A DNA stretch of 64,000 nucleotides from Streptomyces sp. TLI_053 (GTDB lineage Bacteria; Actinomycetota; Actinomycetes; Streptomycetales; Streptomycetaceae): assembly GCF_900105395.1 (NCBI RefSeq), contig NZ_LT629775.1, positions 8,211,501 through 8,275,500 on the forward strand. Reading direction: 5' to 3'. The number at the start of each line of letters is the position of its first letter. Position 1 is the stretch's first letter. Positions 41,079-49,474 of this stretch are shown in pieces. The notes beneath the pieces were generated by a model. It did no database searches, was not told the origin of the DNA, and saw only the letters and a list, made by a program, of their open reading frames with translations. Made by a program: the position numbers and the translations under genes.

Positions 41079-41600
41079 ATGACCTACCGGATCGAACGGA
41101 TCGGCCGGACGGACACGGACTGGGAGCGGTTGCGGGCGGTGCGCCTCGCGCAGCTGCTGGACACCCCGATGGCCTTCCTGGAGACCTACGAGACGGCACT
41201 GGCGCACGGCGACGAGGAGTGGCACTCCCGGATCCGCCGGGTCAACGAGCCCGGCAGCGTCGGTCTGGCGGCCGTGCACGACGACGGCGCCGGGGCGGGG
41301 GAGTGGGTCGGGACGATGATCGCCTTCACGCCCGAGCCCGGGACGGCGCTGCTGGTCGGCGTCTGGGTCCACCCGGAGCACCGGGGCCGCGAGCGCGGGG
41401 TGACGGACGGCATGCTGGACGCGATCGTCGCCTGGGCCCGGGAGACGGGTGCGCGGCGCCTGCTGCTCACCGTGCACGAGGACAACGCCAGGGCCGCCGC
41501 CTTCTACCGGCGCCGGGGCTTCGAACTCACCGGCGGCACCAAGCCGTACCCGCTGGACCCGGCCGCCCGCGAACTGGAGATGGCGCTGCCGCTGGTCTGA
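41079..41600 (+). CDS. GNAT-family N-acetyltransferase
   Basis: 173 aa; ATG 41079 after GGGAGGG. The acetyl-CoA site is VGVWVHPEHRGRERGVTDGM, followed by ARETGARRLLLTVHEDNARA and AAFYRRRGFELTGGT. The N-terminal region (TYRIERIGRTDTDWERLRAV; MAFLETYETALAHGDEEW) is typical. It transfers acetyl from acetyl-CoA to an unknown amine. Monocistronic. Confidence 0.9.
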   Translation: MTYRIERIGRTDTDWERLRAVRLAQLLDTPMAFLETYETALAHGDEEWHSRIRRVNEPGSVGLAAVHDDGAGAGEWVGTMIAFTPEPGTALLVGVWVHPEHRGRERGVTDGMLDAIVAWARETGARRLLLTVHEDNARAAAFYRRRGFELTGGTKPYPLDPAARELEMALPLV

Positions 41601-41636
41601 CCGGACCCCGCCTGCTGCTCCCTCCCGTGTGCTCCG

Positions 41637-42113
41637 TCATCCCGTCACCGACCGGGCCTCCTCGGCGCTGTACGCGGAGGCGAAGGTGAACGCGCGCGGC
41701 GAGGGCCCGTGCGCCCGCAGGTGCGCCAGCCGCTCCAGCGCCTCGGCGACGTCCGGGCGGTGCCCGGCGGGCACCCACCAGAGCACCAGATGCGCCTCCA
41801 CGTGCCGTGCGAACCATTCGCGCCGTCGCCGCATCGCCTCCAAGTGCCCGCTGCGGTAGGCGAATTCCCACAGGGCGTCCTGGTTCTCCCACACCGACAG
41901 ATTGACGATGACGTCCGCGCCCGCCGGGCGCAGGCCGGTCGCGTCGTCCGTGCCGTCCTCGACCAGCCGCCAGACGAAGCCGGGCGCCCCGTCGGCGGCG
42001 GCGTTGACCGGGTCGAGCAGTTCGACGAACGGCGCGATCCGCGGGTCGTCGATCGGGTGGAGCAGCGTGGCGACGTTCAGCTGTGCGAGCTGGGCAGGCA
42101 GGGGCGAGGTCAT
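41637..42113 (-). CDS. DUF3291-domain protein
   Basis: 158 aa from ATG 42113. The start is fixed by the promoter: the in-frame ATG further upstream at 42155 lies beyond the -35 box. The sequence (QLAQLNVATLLHPIDDPRIA, PGFVWRL, VIVNLSVWENQDALWEFAYR, HLEAMRRRREWFARH, HLVLWWVPAGHRP) is the DUF3291 ferredoxin-like alpha/beta-barrel family, related to antibiotic-biosynthesis monooxygenase folds. Biochemical role unknown. It follows the Fe-S-type regulator gene in the same direction. Confidence 0.85.
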   Translation of the reverse strand: MTSPLPAQLAQLNVATLLHPIDDPRIAPFVELLDPVNAAADGAPGFVWRLVEDGTDDATGLRPAGADVIVNLSVWENQDALWEFAYRSGHLEAMRRRREWFARHVEAHLVLWWVPAGHRPDVAEALERLAHLRAHGPSPRAFTFASAYSAEEARSVTG

Positions 42114-42118
42114 GCCCC

Positions 42119-42148
42119 ATCCCAGCACGGCCCGAGTTTCTATGTCAA
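42119..42148 (-). promoter_or_regulatory. TTGACA / TGGGAT promoter of the DUF3291 gene
   Basis: On the minus strand TTGACA (complement 42143-42148) and TGGGAT (complement 42119-42124) are 18 bp apart, with 5 nt from the -10 to ATG 42113. The spacing predicts a leaderless transcript. The -35 overlaps the stop codon of the upstream gene. Confidence 0.7.
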
Positions 42149-42828
42149 TCGTCATTGTTTTTAGAAGCTTCGACCACCACGCAGCACTCGCCCGGCCGCG
42201 CGTCCAGCCGTGCCCGGACCGGCCCGTCCGTCCCCAGCAGCCCTTCCAGCAGTGCGAGGTTCATGCCGCAGACGAGCGGCGGGAACTGCTCGGCGACGGC
42301 GTGGAACGGACAGTTGCGCATCCGGACGGCCGTCGCCGCGCCGCTGTCGGCGTCGTCCTCGGCCCGCACCGCGTAGGGTTCGTAGCCGCGCGAGGCCAGC
42401 AGCTCCATCGCCCGGTCGAGGTCACCGCAGGGCGGCTCCGTCCCGCGCAGTGCCTCCCCCCGGCGGCGCGCGGCCTCGTGCAGTGCGAGGTCCAGCCCGG
42501 CGGCCTCGGCCGCCCCGGCGAGGAGTTCGGCGGCGGTGCGGTAGTCACGGGCGGGCAGCGACACCGCGTGTTCGGCGCGGGCCCGGGTGTACACCTTGGC
42601 GGGCCGGCCCGCCCCCGGACCCGAGCGGCCGGTCAGCCGGCGGCTGCCGCTCTCCAGCAGTCCGGCCTCGGTGAGCCTGTCGAGGTGGTGCGCCGCGAGC
42701 GTGCGGGCCACCCCCGTGCCCTCGGCCGCCTCGTTGCGGCCGACCTCCCGGCCCTGCGCCACCACGTACTCGTACAGTCGGCGCCGCACTGGGTCCTGCA
42801 GCACCGCGATCGCGTCGATGTCCTCCAT
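42145..42828 (-). CDS. SufR-like HTH regulator with C-terminal Cys motif
   Basis: 227 aa; ATG 42828. Residues ~1-75 are an ArsR-like winged helix (LQDPVRRRLYEYVVAQGREV; GVARTLAAHHLDRLTEAGLL). The C-terminal region holds Cys in RNCPFHAVAEQFPPLVCGMN and PGECCVVVEAS, the pattern of SufR-type repressors that ligate a [4Fe-4S] cluster. The transcript is probably leaderless (TAGAAT 6 nt upstream). A TTCTAA...TTAGAA inverted repeat covers that -10, suggesting autorepression. Targets are unknown; no suf operon is in the window. Confidence 0.8.
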   Translation of the reverse strand: MEDIDAIAVLQDPVRRRLYEYVVAQGREVGRNEAAEGTGVARTLAAHHLDRLTEAGLLESGSRRLTGRSGPGAGRPAKVYTRARAEHAVSLPARDYRTAAELLAGAAEAAGLDLALHEAARRRGEALRGTEPPCGDLDRAMELLASRGYEPYAVRAEDDADSGAATAVRMRNCPFHAVAEQFPPLVCGMNLALLEGLLGTDGPVRARLDARPGECCVVVEASKNNDD

Positions 42829-42834
42829 CCGGCC

Positions 42835-42866
42835 ATTCTAAGAACAACGCGGATGGACGTTAGAAC
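42835..42866 (-). promoter_or_regulatory. -10 box and inverted repeat of the SufR-like gene
   Basis: TAGAAT (complement 42835-42840) lies 6 nt before ATG 42828. TTCTAA at 42836-42841 and TTAGAA at 42860-42865 form an inverted repeat with centres about two helical turns apart, a plausible self-operator. Confidence 0.5.
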
Positions 42867-42899
42867 CTCCGGCCGGCGCCGGCCCGCCCCGCCGCCGGG

Positions 42900-43658
42900 T
42901 CAGGCGTAGTGGCCGCCGGTGACGTCCGGCAGCGGGTCCGGCACCGCGTCCAGCAGCTGCGGTCCGTCGTTGCGGACGCTGTTCACCGCGGTCGCGACCG
43001 GTCGCACCAGCAGGTCGCCCGTCGGTGCGTGCAGCAGGCCGCGGACCTCGGCGGGGTCGGTGACGCCCGGGTCGAGCCAGGCGTCCAGGGTGTCGGCGGT
43101 GAGGGTGACCGGCATCCGGTCGTGGACCCGGCCGGCCGCGTCGGTCGCCTCGGTGGTCAGCACGGTGCAGGTCACCAGCCACGCGTCCGCGTCCTCGGGG
43201 GCCGTGCGGTCGCGCCAGAACTCGTACAGCCCGGCCATCAGCAGCAGGCCGCCGTCCGGCCGGTGGAGGTAGTAGGGCTGCTTGTACCCCTTGCGCCCGT
43301 CCGCCGCCGGCACCGGCCGCCACTCGAAGTACCCGTCGGCGGGCACCACGCAGCGCCGCTCCTTGAAGGCCTTGCGGAACGCCGGTTTCTCGGCGGCGGT
43401 CTCCACTCTCGCGTTGATCATCCGCGCGCCGGAGCCCGGGTCCTTCGACCACGACGGCACCAGTCCCCAGCGCAGCGAGCGCACCTGGCGCGTGATCTCC
43501 CCGGTCTCCCGGTCGACCCGTTCCAGCACGCTCGCCACCTCGTCGGTCGGCGCGACGTTCCACGACGGCGCGAGCGCCTCCGTCGCGGGCCAGAGCGAGG
43601 CGCGCAGCAGTTCCGCCAGATCGGGCGGAGTGGTGGTGGAGACGAATCGACCGCACAT
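42900..43658 (-). CDS. SRAP-domain protein (YedK/HMCES type)
   Basis: 252 aa. ATG 43658 is chosen because the family needs Met-Cys at the start, the Cys becoming the N-terminal catalytic residue (MCGRFVSTTT), and a CAGGAT -10 box lies 7 nt upstream. Conserved blocks: WNVAPTDEVASVL, LRWGLVPSW, INARVETAAEKPAFRKAFKE, RRCVVPADGYFEW, and HDRMPVTLT with the active-site His. SRAP proteins crosslink to abasic sites in single-stranded DNA and protect them during replication and the SOS response. Confidence 0.93.
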   Translation of the reverse strand: MCGRFVSTTTPPDLAELLRASLWPATEALAPSWNVAPTDEVASVLERVDRETGEITRQVRSLRWGLVPSWSKDPGSGARMINARVETAAEKPAFRKAFKERRCVVPADGYFEWRPVPAADGRKGYKQPYYLHRPDGGLLLMAGLYEFWRDRTAPEDADAWLVTCTVLTTEATDAAGRVHDRMPVTLTADTLDAWLDPGVTDPAEVRGLLHAPTGDLLVRPVATAVNSVRNDGPQLLDAVPDPLPDVTGGHYA

Positions 43659-43883
43659 GCGCCTCATCCTGCCCCCACCGCGCCCCGCCCGTCACGTGTC
43701 CCGCCCGTCGCGTGTCCCGCTTGTCGCGTCCCGCCCCGGCCGTCGCGCATCGCGCCCGCGTCGCCGTGCCCGTCCCGCATCACCCTCCCGTATCACCCGC
43801 CCCGCCCGTCGCCCGCCCCCGGCCGTCGCCCCAAGATCATCGAGCGGTAGGCTCCACCCGCAACACGACGCGAAGGGGAGCCA

Positions 43884-45257
43884 GTGGCGCGGGTTGCGGT
43901 GATCGGTGGCGGTATCGGCGGCCTGGGGGTCGCGCTCATGCTCGGACGGCGGGGGCACGCGGTCACGCTGTTCGAGCAGGACACCCGCGAAGCCGGCGAG
44001 GACCTGCACCGGGACTTCTTCCACTGGGACCGCCCCCGCGTTCCGCAGGCCGTCCAGCCGCACTCCCTGCTCGCACCGGTGCGCACGGTGCTGCGCGCCG
44101 AGGCGCCCGACGTCTACGCGGACCTGCTGGCGCGCGGCGCCCGGGAGTACCACGAGTTCGACTGGTTCGACGAGCACCCGCCGCACCGGGACGGCGACGA
44201 GGAACTGGTGACCCTCCGCACCCGCCGGATCGTGCTGGAGGCCGCCCTGGCCTCGGCCGTGCGGCGGGAGCCCACCGTCGACGTGCGGCGCGGCCGCCGG
44301 GTCGACGGCCTCACCTTCGCGCCGGGCCGCCCCGCCCGGGTCACCGGCGTCGCGGTCGGCGCGGACATCCACCCGGCGGACCTCGTCGTCGACGCGGCCG
44401 GCCGTCGCTCCGCCGTCCCCGCACTGCTCGTCGCGGCCGGGTGCCGTCCGCCCGTCGTCGAGAGCCACCGCGCCCGGATCGCCTACCTCTGCCGCTGGTA
44501 CCGCGTGCGGGAGGACGGCCCCCGCGACCCGGGACGGCTGCGGAACGGCTCGTCCGCGCCGTTCGCGCTCGCCGGGGTCTTCCCCTCCGACAACGACACC
44601 TTCGCGGTGAACGTGGTGGTCTCCACCGCCGACCCGACCCGGGGCGCGCTCACCGACCCGGCCGTGTTCGAGGCCGTCGCCCGCAGCTTCCCCGCCACCG
44701 CCGCCTGGCTCGACCTGGCCGCCGAACCGCTGTCGGACGTCCTGGCGATGGCCGGGCTGGACAATCGCTGGACCTCCCTCGTCGACGACGAGGGCCCCGT
44801 CGTCACCGGCCTGGTCAACGCGGGGGACAGCCTCGTCCACACCAACCCGACCCTCGGCCACGGCGCCGCCCTCGGCCTGCGCGCCGCCCAGTACCTCGCG
44901 GGCCACGTCGAGGAGACGGCCGCCGACCCGGGCGGTTACCACGACTGGTCGGTGCGGACGCTGCGTCCGTGGTTCGACGCGCAGGTGGCGGCCGACCGGG
45001 TGGCCGGGCAGCGCCTCGCCGAGGGCGCGGAGTCCACGGACCGGCGGGCCGCCGCGCTCGCCGCGTGCGCCTTCGACGATCCCGTCGTCATGCGCGCCCG
45101 CGCCCAGGTGCGGCACCTGCTCCGGACGCCCGGCGAGGCCTACACGACCGAGGAGGTCGCCCGCAGCGTCACCGCCTGGCTGGCCGCCCGTCCGGACTTC
45201 GAGCCGACGCACGACGGCCCGACCCGCGAGCAGTGGGACGCCCTCGTCCCGGCCTGA
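43884..45257 (+). CDS. FAD-dependent oxidoreductase/monooxygenase
   Basis: 457 aa; GTG 43884 after AAGGGGAG. The dinucleotide fold is VAVIGGGIGGLGVALMLGRR. Other blocks: RPRVPQAVQPHSLL-like substrate lid region, ADLVVDAAGRRSAVPALL (the DG-type motif), and GLVNAGDSLVHTNPTLGHGA for FAD ribityl binding. It belongs by appearance to the phenol-hydroxylase/squalene-epoxidase-like group. The substrate is unknown. A TAGGCT -10 box lies at 43848-43853. Confidence 0.85.
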   Translation: MARVAVIGGGIGGLGVALMLGRRGHAVTLFEQDTREAGEDLHRDFFHWDRPRVPQAVQPHSLLAPVRTVLRAEAPDVYADLLARGAREYHEFDWFDEHPPHRDGDEELVTLRTRRIVLEAALASAVRREPTVDVRRGRRVDGLTFAPGRPARVTGVAVGADIHPADLVVDAAGRRSAVPALLVAAGCRPPVVESHRARIAYLCRWYRVREDGPRDPGRLRNGSSAPFALAGVFPSDNDTFAVNVVVSTADPTRGALTDPAVFEAVARSFPATAAWLDLAAEPLSDVLAMAGLDNRWTSLVDDEGPVVTGLVNAGDSLVHTNPTLGHGAALGLRAAQYLAGHVEETAADPGGYHDWSVRTLRPWFDAQVAADRVAGQRLAEGAESTDRRAAALAACAFDDPVVMRARAQVRHLLRTPGEAYTTEEVARSVTAWLAARPDFEPTHDGPTREQWDALVPA

Positions 45258-45393
45258 CGGCCCTGACGCCCTTGACGCCCCTGACGGCCATGGCGGCCAT
45301 GGCGGCCGTCCCGGAGAGGCCCACGGACCGCGAGGTGTGCGAACGGCCGGTGCGCCGGAGGGTGCCCCGAGGTCCCCTGTTAGCCTCCTCGGC

Positions 45394-46719
45394 ATGATCA
45401 TGATGAAGCGGGGGGCCGACCGGAAGGTGTCCGAGGAGTCGGAGGCCGGTCCGCAGCGGGCCCTGATCGTCGCCAGTTTCGTCAACCGGGTGGGGAACGG
45501 CCTCTTCAACGCCGCGTCCGTCCTCTACTTCACGCTCGTGGCGCACCTGCCCGCCACCCAGGTCGGTGCGGGCCTGACGATCGCCGGCCTCTGCGGCCTG
45601 GCGGCCGGCATACCGGCGGGGAACCTGGCCGACCGGTACGGGCCGCGGGTGATCTGGCTGATCGCCTTCCTGGTCCAGGCCGCCTCGATGGCGGCGTTCG
45701 TCCTGATCGACAGCTGGCCCGTGTTCGTCCTGCTGGCCACGGTGGACCGGCTGGCCGCCACGGCGGGCGGCGCCGCGGGCGGCGCGCTCATCGCCAGGGT
45801 CGGCGGCGAGCGGCCCGCCGCGTTCCGGGCCAGGCTGCGGACCTACGTCAACCTCGGCGTGGTCACGGGCACCCTGGGCGCGGCCGTCGCCCTCCAGATC
45901 GACACCCGCGCCGCCTACACCGCGCTGATCCTCGCCAACGCCGCCAGCTTCGCCGGCGCCGCACTGGTCGTCCTGCTGGGCGTCCCCGCCTACCCGCCGC
46001 TGCCCCGGCCCGAGCAGCACCGCCAGTGGTCGGTCCTGGCGGACCGGCCGTACGTGTCCTTCGTCGCCCTCTACAGCGCCATGGGCCTGCAGTACCAGAC
46101 CGTTTCGCTGCTCCTGCCGATCTGGATCAGCGCCCACACCGACGCACCGCGCTGGACCGTGGCGGCGATCTACGCGATCAACAGCGGCATCTGCGTGCTG
46201 CTCCAGAGCAGGCTCGGGGCCAAGGTGGAGACCCCCCGTCAGGGCGGGCGCGCCTTCCGCCTCGCCGGGCTGATGTTCCTCCTCAGCTGCCCCCTGATGG
46301 CACTGACGGCCGACGTCCCCGCCTGGGTGGCGCCGGTGCTCGCCGTGCTCGCGGTAGCCCTCCACAGCCTCGGCGAGGTGTGGGAGTCCTCGGCCGGCTA
46401 CGCCCTCGGCTTCGGCCTCGCGCCCGACCACGCCCACGGCCAGTACCAGGGTCTCCTCGGCATCGGCTTCAACGCGGGCCAGGCCCTCGCCCCGCTGGTC
46501 CTGACCGGCGCCGTCCTCGGCCTCGGCCACACGGGCTGGCTGCTTCTCGGCCTCTTCTTCGCCGCTCTCGGCGCCGCCGCCACGCCGCTGGTGGGCTGGG
46601 CCGAGCGCACCCGCCCCGCGCCCCCGGTCCCCGACGTGCCCGGCGAGGCCGCCTCCGAGGCCTCCGCCGAGGCCGCCTCCGAGGCCGCCGCCGACACCGC
46701 CGCCCGGCTCAGCTCGTGA
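45394..46719 (+). CDS. MFS transporter
   Basis: 441 aa from ATG 45394. TAGCCT at 45381-45386, 7 nt before the ATG, predicts a leaderless transcript and supports this start. Twelve-segment MFS with loop signature GNLADRYGPRVIWL; blocks NRVGNGLFNAASVLYFTLVA and LLGIGFNAGQALAPLVLTGA. The tail is Ala/Glu/Ser repeats (EAASEASAEAASEAAADTAA). Substrate unknown; drug-efflux-like. It converges with and overlaps the kinase gene by 11 bp. Confidence 0.85.
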   Translation: MIMMKRGADRKVSEESEAGPQRALIVASFVNRVGNGLFNAASVLYFTLVAHLPATQVGAGLTIAGLCGLAAGIPAGNLADRYGPRVIWLIAFLVQAASMAAFVLIDSWPVFVLLATVDRLAATAGGAAGGALIARVGGERPAAFRARLRTYVNLGVVTGTLGAAVALQIDTRAAYTALILANAASFAGAALVVLLGVPAYPPLPRPEQHRQWSVLADRPYVSFVALYSAMGLQYQTVSLLLPIWISAHTDAPRWTVAAIYAINSGICVLLQSRLGAKVETPRQGGRAFRLAGLMFLLSCPLMALTADVPAWVAPVLAVLAVALHSLGEVWESSAGYALGFGLAPDHAHGQYQGLLGIGFNAGQALAPLVLTGAVLGLGHTGWLLLGLFFAALGAAATPLVGWAERTRPAPPVPDVPGEAASEASAEAASEAAADTAARLSS

Positions 46720-47230
46720 CGGCGGCCGCGATCCGCCCGGCGGCCTGGGCGGGCGTGAGGTGCGTGGTGTCGACGACCTCGGCCTCCGCGTGCAGCCAGG
46801 TGCGGGCCGCCTCGGCGTAGGGCTCCAGATACCTGAGGCGGAACGGCGAGGGGCCGAGCACGGTGTCCCCGAGGATCCGCCCGTGCAGGGTCTCCTGGTC
46901 GGCGTGCAGGACGAAGTGCCGCACGGGGATGCCGTGGTGGGCCAGGCCCGCCGCGATCTCGCGCCAGTACCGCTCGACCAGGACGGTCATCGGCATCACC
47001 AGGGTGCCGCCGGTGTAGTCGAGCACCCGCCGCGCCGTCTCCACCACGAGCGGTCGCCACGGTGGCCAGTGCTGGAAGTTGTCGGTGCCGGGCAGTCCCG
47101 GCGTGATGTCCATGAGCGTCTCGCCGACCTTCTCGGCGTCGAACACCCGGGAGTCCGGAATCAGTGGCTGCACCAGCGCGGCCGTCGTCGTCTTGCCCGC
47201 ACCGTGGGTGCCGTTCAGCCATACGATCAT
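46709..47230 (-). CDS. TmrB-like P-loop kinase
   Basis: 173 aa. Walker A is NGTHGAGKTTTA at the N-terminus (MIVWLNGTHGAGKTTT). The N-terminal layout, RVFDAEKVGETLMDITPGLP and the LHADQETLHGRI lid region resemble Bacillus TmrB (tunicamycin resistance) and related small ATP-binding proteins. It may phosphorylate or sequester a small molecule; the true substrate is unknown. TAGGAT (complement 47238-47243) 7 nt before the ATG indicates a leaderless promoter. Confidence 0.8.
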   Translation of the reverse strand: MIVWLNGTHGAGKTTTAALVQPLIPDSRVFDAEKVGETLMDITPGLPGTDNFQHWPPWRPLVVETARRVLDYTGGTLVMPMTVLVERYWREIAAGLAHHGIPVRHFVLHADQETLHGRILGDTVLGPSPFRLRYLEPYAEAARTWLHAEAEVVDTTHLTPAQAAGRIAAAVTS

Positions 47231-47338
47231 GCGCCCGATCCTAGGCGCGAAGGCCGCCGCGGTCGGCCCTTCCGTGCCGGACGCCGGGCCCGGACGGTCC
47301 TCGCCCGCGGCCCGGGGACTCCGTCCGGGCCGCGTCCG

Positions 47339-47689
47339 TCAGCCGTCCCCGACGGGTCGGAGGTGGGCGTCCAGGAAGGCCCGGACGCCCGCCCCGTCGG
47401 TCGCCTCCGTCGTGGTGGCCACCGCTTCGCCGTCCAGGACGAGCACGAAGGTGGGCGCGCCCAGCACCTCGTACCGCTCGGTGGCCGCCGGGCAGCGCAC
47501 GATGTCGGTGCGGACGACGGCGACCCGGCCCGCGTACGCGCGGGCCACGTCCTTGACCACCGGTTCCAGGCTCTTGCAGGCGGCGGCCCACACGCCCCAG
47601 AAGTACAGGAGCACCGGACCGTCGACGTGCGCGAGCACGAAGTCGAATTCCGCGTCCTCCTTGGGATGGTGCATCCCGACTGCTGCCAT
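47339..47689 (-). CDS. Thioredoxin-fold protein lacking the first active-site Cys
   Basis: 116 aa from ATG 47689 after GAAGGAGAGG. The thioredoxin fold is clear (VDGPVLLYFWGVWAAACKSL, EPVVKDVARAYAGRVAVVRT, YEVLGAPTFVLVLDGEAV with the cis-Pro). The WCGPC motif reads WAAAC: the nucleophilic Cys is Ala and only the second Cys remains. It therefore cannot perform ordinary dithiol exchange. Possible roles are binding or monothiol chemistry. It is separated by ~108 bp from the kinase gene. Confidence 0.8.
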   Translation of the reverse strand: MAAVGMHHPKEDAEFDFVLAHVDGPVLLYFWGVWAAACKSLEPVVKDVARAYAGRVAVVRTDIVRCPAATERYEVLGAPTFVLVLDGEAVATTTEATDGAGVRAFLDAHLRPVGDG

Positions 47690-47824
47690 GCGGTCCTCTC
47701 CTTCGTCGTCGCGACCGGCTCGCTCGCCGCCCCCCATCCTCCCCGGTCGCAGGCCCGCTCGCCGCACCCGGGCCCCGGGGCCCGGGCTCCCGCCGTGCCT
47801 GCGAGCGCCTTCCCCGCCCCGTGG

Positions 47825-48394
47825 CTACGCCGTGCTGCGGCACCCCGCGAGGAGGGCGGCGACCATGCGCGTCGCCTCGGCCCGGCCGTAGTCGGGGCCG
47901 GTGATGGAGAGGTTCCCGATGGCGCGCATCAACGTGTAGGCGGTGATGCCGGGTTCGAGTTCGCCGGCGGCCGCGCAGGCGTCCAGGAGCGTCGCGCAGG
48001 CGGGGACCAGGGTGTCGAGCATCAGGGTGTGGAGGTTCTCCAGCCCGGGATCGCCGGAGCCCAGTGCGGCGCCGAGGCCGTGCTTGGTCACCAGGAACTC
48101 CACGAACGCGTCCGCCCAGCGGGTCAGCGCGGTGAACGGGGAGTCCGATTCCTCCAGCAGCCGGGGCGCGAGCGCGGCGCAGGTGTCGATCTGGTGCCGG
48201 TAGACGGCGGTGACGAGGTCGGCCCGGGTCGGGAAGTTCCGGTAGAGCGTGCCGACGCCGACGCCGGCGCGTTCGGCGATGTCCCGGACCGGGGCCTGGA
48301 CCCCCTGTTCCACGAAGACCTCGGCGGCCGCCGCCAGCACGCCGCTGCGGGTGCGCCGGGCCTGTGCTTGACGTACTCCGACCGGTTCCGGCAC
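47825..48394 (-). CDS. TetR-family repressor
   Basis: 189 aa; GTG 48394 after AAAGGAG. The HTH is RSGVLAAAAEVFVEQGVQAP and VRDIAERAGVGVGTLYRNFP. The ligand domain (residues ~70-189) is helical. It is divergent from an alpha/beta hydrolase gene. Two palindromes between them (48412-48428 and 48433-48455) are probable binding sites, so it likely represses itself and the hydrolase. Confidence 0.9.
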   Translation of the reverse strand: MPEPVGVRQAQARRTRSGVLAAAAEVFVEQGVQAPVRDIAERAGVGVGTLYRNFPTRADLVTAVYRHQIDTCAALAPRLLEESDSPFTALTRWADAFVEFLVTKHGLGAALGSGDPGLENLHTLMLDTLVPACATLLDACAAAGELEPGITAYTLMRAIGNLSITGPDYGRAEATRMVAALLAGCRSTA

Positions 48395-48411
48395 CGGCTT
48401 CTCCTTTACTC

Positions 48412-48455
48412 GCGGAACGATGTTCCGCTAGATTGGCGGAACGCTGCTCCGCCAA
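48412..48455. promoter_or_regulatory. Two operator palindromes between TetR gene and hydrolase gene
   Basis: GCGGAAC-GAT-GTTCCGC (48412-48428) and TTGGCGGA-N7-TCCGCCAA (48433-48455) are perfect inverted repeats sharing a GCGGAAC/GGCGGA core. They lie 18 bp from the repressor start and 42 bp from the hydrolase start. Confidence 0.7.
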
Positions 48456-48496
48456 ATTATGGCAGAGCCCCCTCCCGGAGAAAGCGCAGGTCCCCC

Positions 48497-49408
48497 ATGC
48501 CCGTAGAGCCCCTGGACCGGCGGATCGTCGCGGTCAAGCCCATCGTCGTGCCCGCGCCCGGCCGTGGCATCGAACTGCGGGTCAAGGTCACCGCCCCGCT
48601 GTCGGGCCGGGACCTTCCCGTCATCGTGTTCTCGCACGGCAACGCCTGGTCCCTCGACGGGTACGAGCCCCTCGTCGACCGCTGGGCGGCGGCCGGGTTC
48701 GTCGTCGTGCAGCCCACCCACCTGGACTCCCGCCGCAACGGCATCGGCTGGGATGACCCGCGCTTCGGCACCGTCTGGCGGGTGCGGATCGCCGACCTCC
48801 ACGCCGTCCTCGACCGGCTCGACCACGTGCTCCGCCGGGCGGGCGGCCTGGAGGACCGGGTCGACCGTGGGCGTATCGCGGTCGTCGGCCACTCCTGGGG
48901 CGCCCAGACGGCCGGCGCCGTCCTCGGTGCGCGGGTGCTCGACGCCGACGGCGTCCCCGGCGAGGACTTCTCCCATCCCGCCGTCGCGGCCGGAGCGCTG
49001 ATCGCCGCGACCGGAACCGGCGACACGCTCACGCCGTTCGCCGTCGAGCACCTTCCGTTCATGAGGCCGGACTACTCCACCATGGCCCTCCCCACCCTGG
49101 TGGTCGCGGGCGGCAAGGACCGGTCGCGACTCTCCACCCGGGGGCCGGACTGGTTCACCGACGCCTACCACCTCGGCCCGTCCCCGAAGAGCCTGCTCGC
49201 CGTCGCCGAGGGCGAGCACACCCTGGGCGGCATCGCCGGCGAGGCGGTCGCCGAGACCACCGACGAGGACCCGGTCCGCGTCGCCCTGGTCGCCGACGCG
49301 ATCTCCGGCTACCTCCTCGACGCACTCGGGCTCGACGGCAGCGCCTGGGCCGCCCTCACTGCCGCGGGTGCCGCGGGCGGTGGCGAGTGGAGCATCTCCG
49401 CCAAGTGA
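48497..49408 (+). CDS. Alpha/beta hydrolase (dienelactone hydrolase/lipase-like)
   Basis: 303 aa from ATG 48497. The nucleophile elbow is VVGHSWGAQT (Ser). The oxyanion region is FSHGNAWSLDGYEPLVDRWA, the acid lies near LVVAGGKDRSRLS, and the His is in AEGEHTLGG. The early block DLPVIVFSHG matches platelet-activating-factor acetylhydrolase/cutinase-like enzymes without a signal peptide. It is divergently transcribed from and presumably controlled by the TetR gene. Substrate: an ester, unknown. Confidence 0.85.
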   Translation: MPVEPLDRRIVAVKPIVVPAPGRGIELRVKVTAPLSGRDLPVIVFSHGNAWSLDGYEPLVDRWAAAGFVVVQPTHLDSRRNGIGWDDPRFGTVWRVRIADLHAVLDRLDHVLRRAGGLEDRVDRGRIAVVGHSWGAQTAGAVLGARVLDADGVPGEDFSHPAVAAGALIAATGTGDTLTPFAVEHLPFMRPDYSTMALPTLVVAGGKDRSRLSTRGPDWFTDAYHLGPSPKSLLAVAEGEHTLGGIAGEAVAETTDEDPVRVALVADAISGYLLDALGLDGSAWAALTAAGAAGGGEWSISAK

Positions 49409-49474
49409 GCCCCTCCCGGCCGCTGCCTCGTGCCCCGGCCGCCCCGGCCCGGCCGTTACGTCCCGGCCTGGCCG

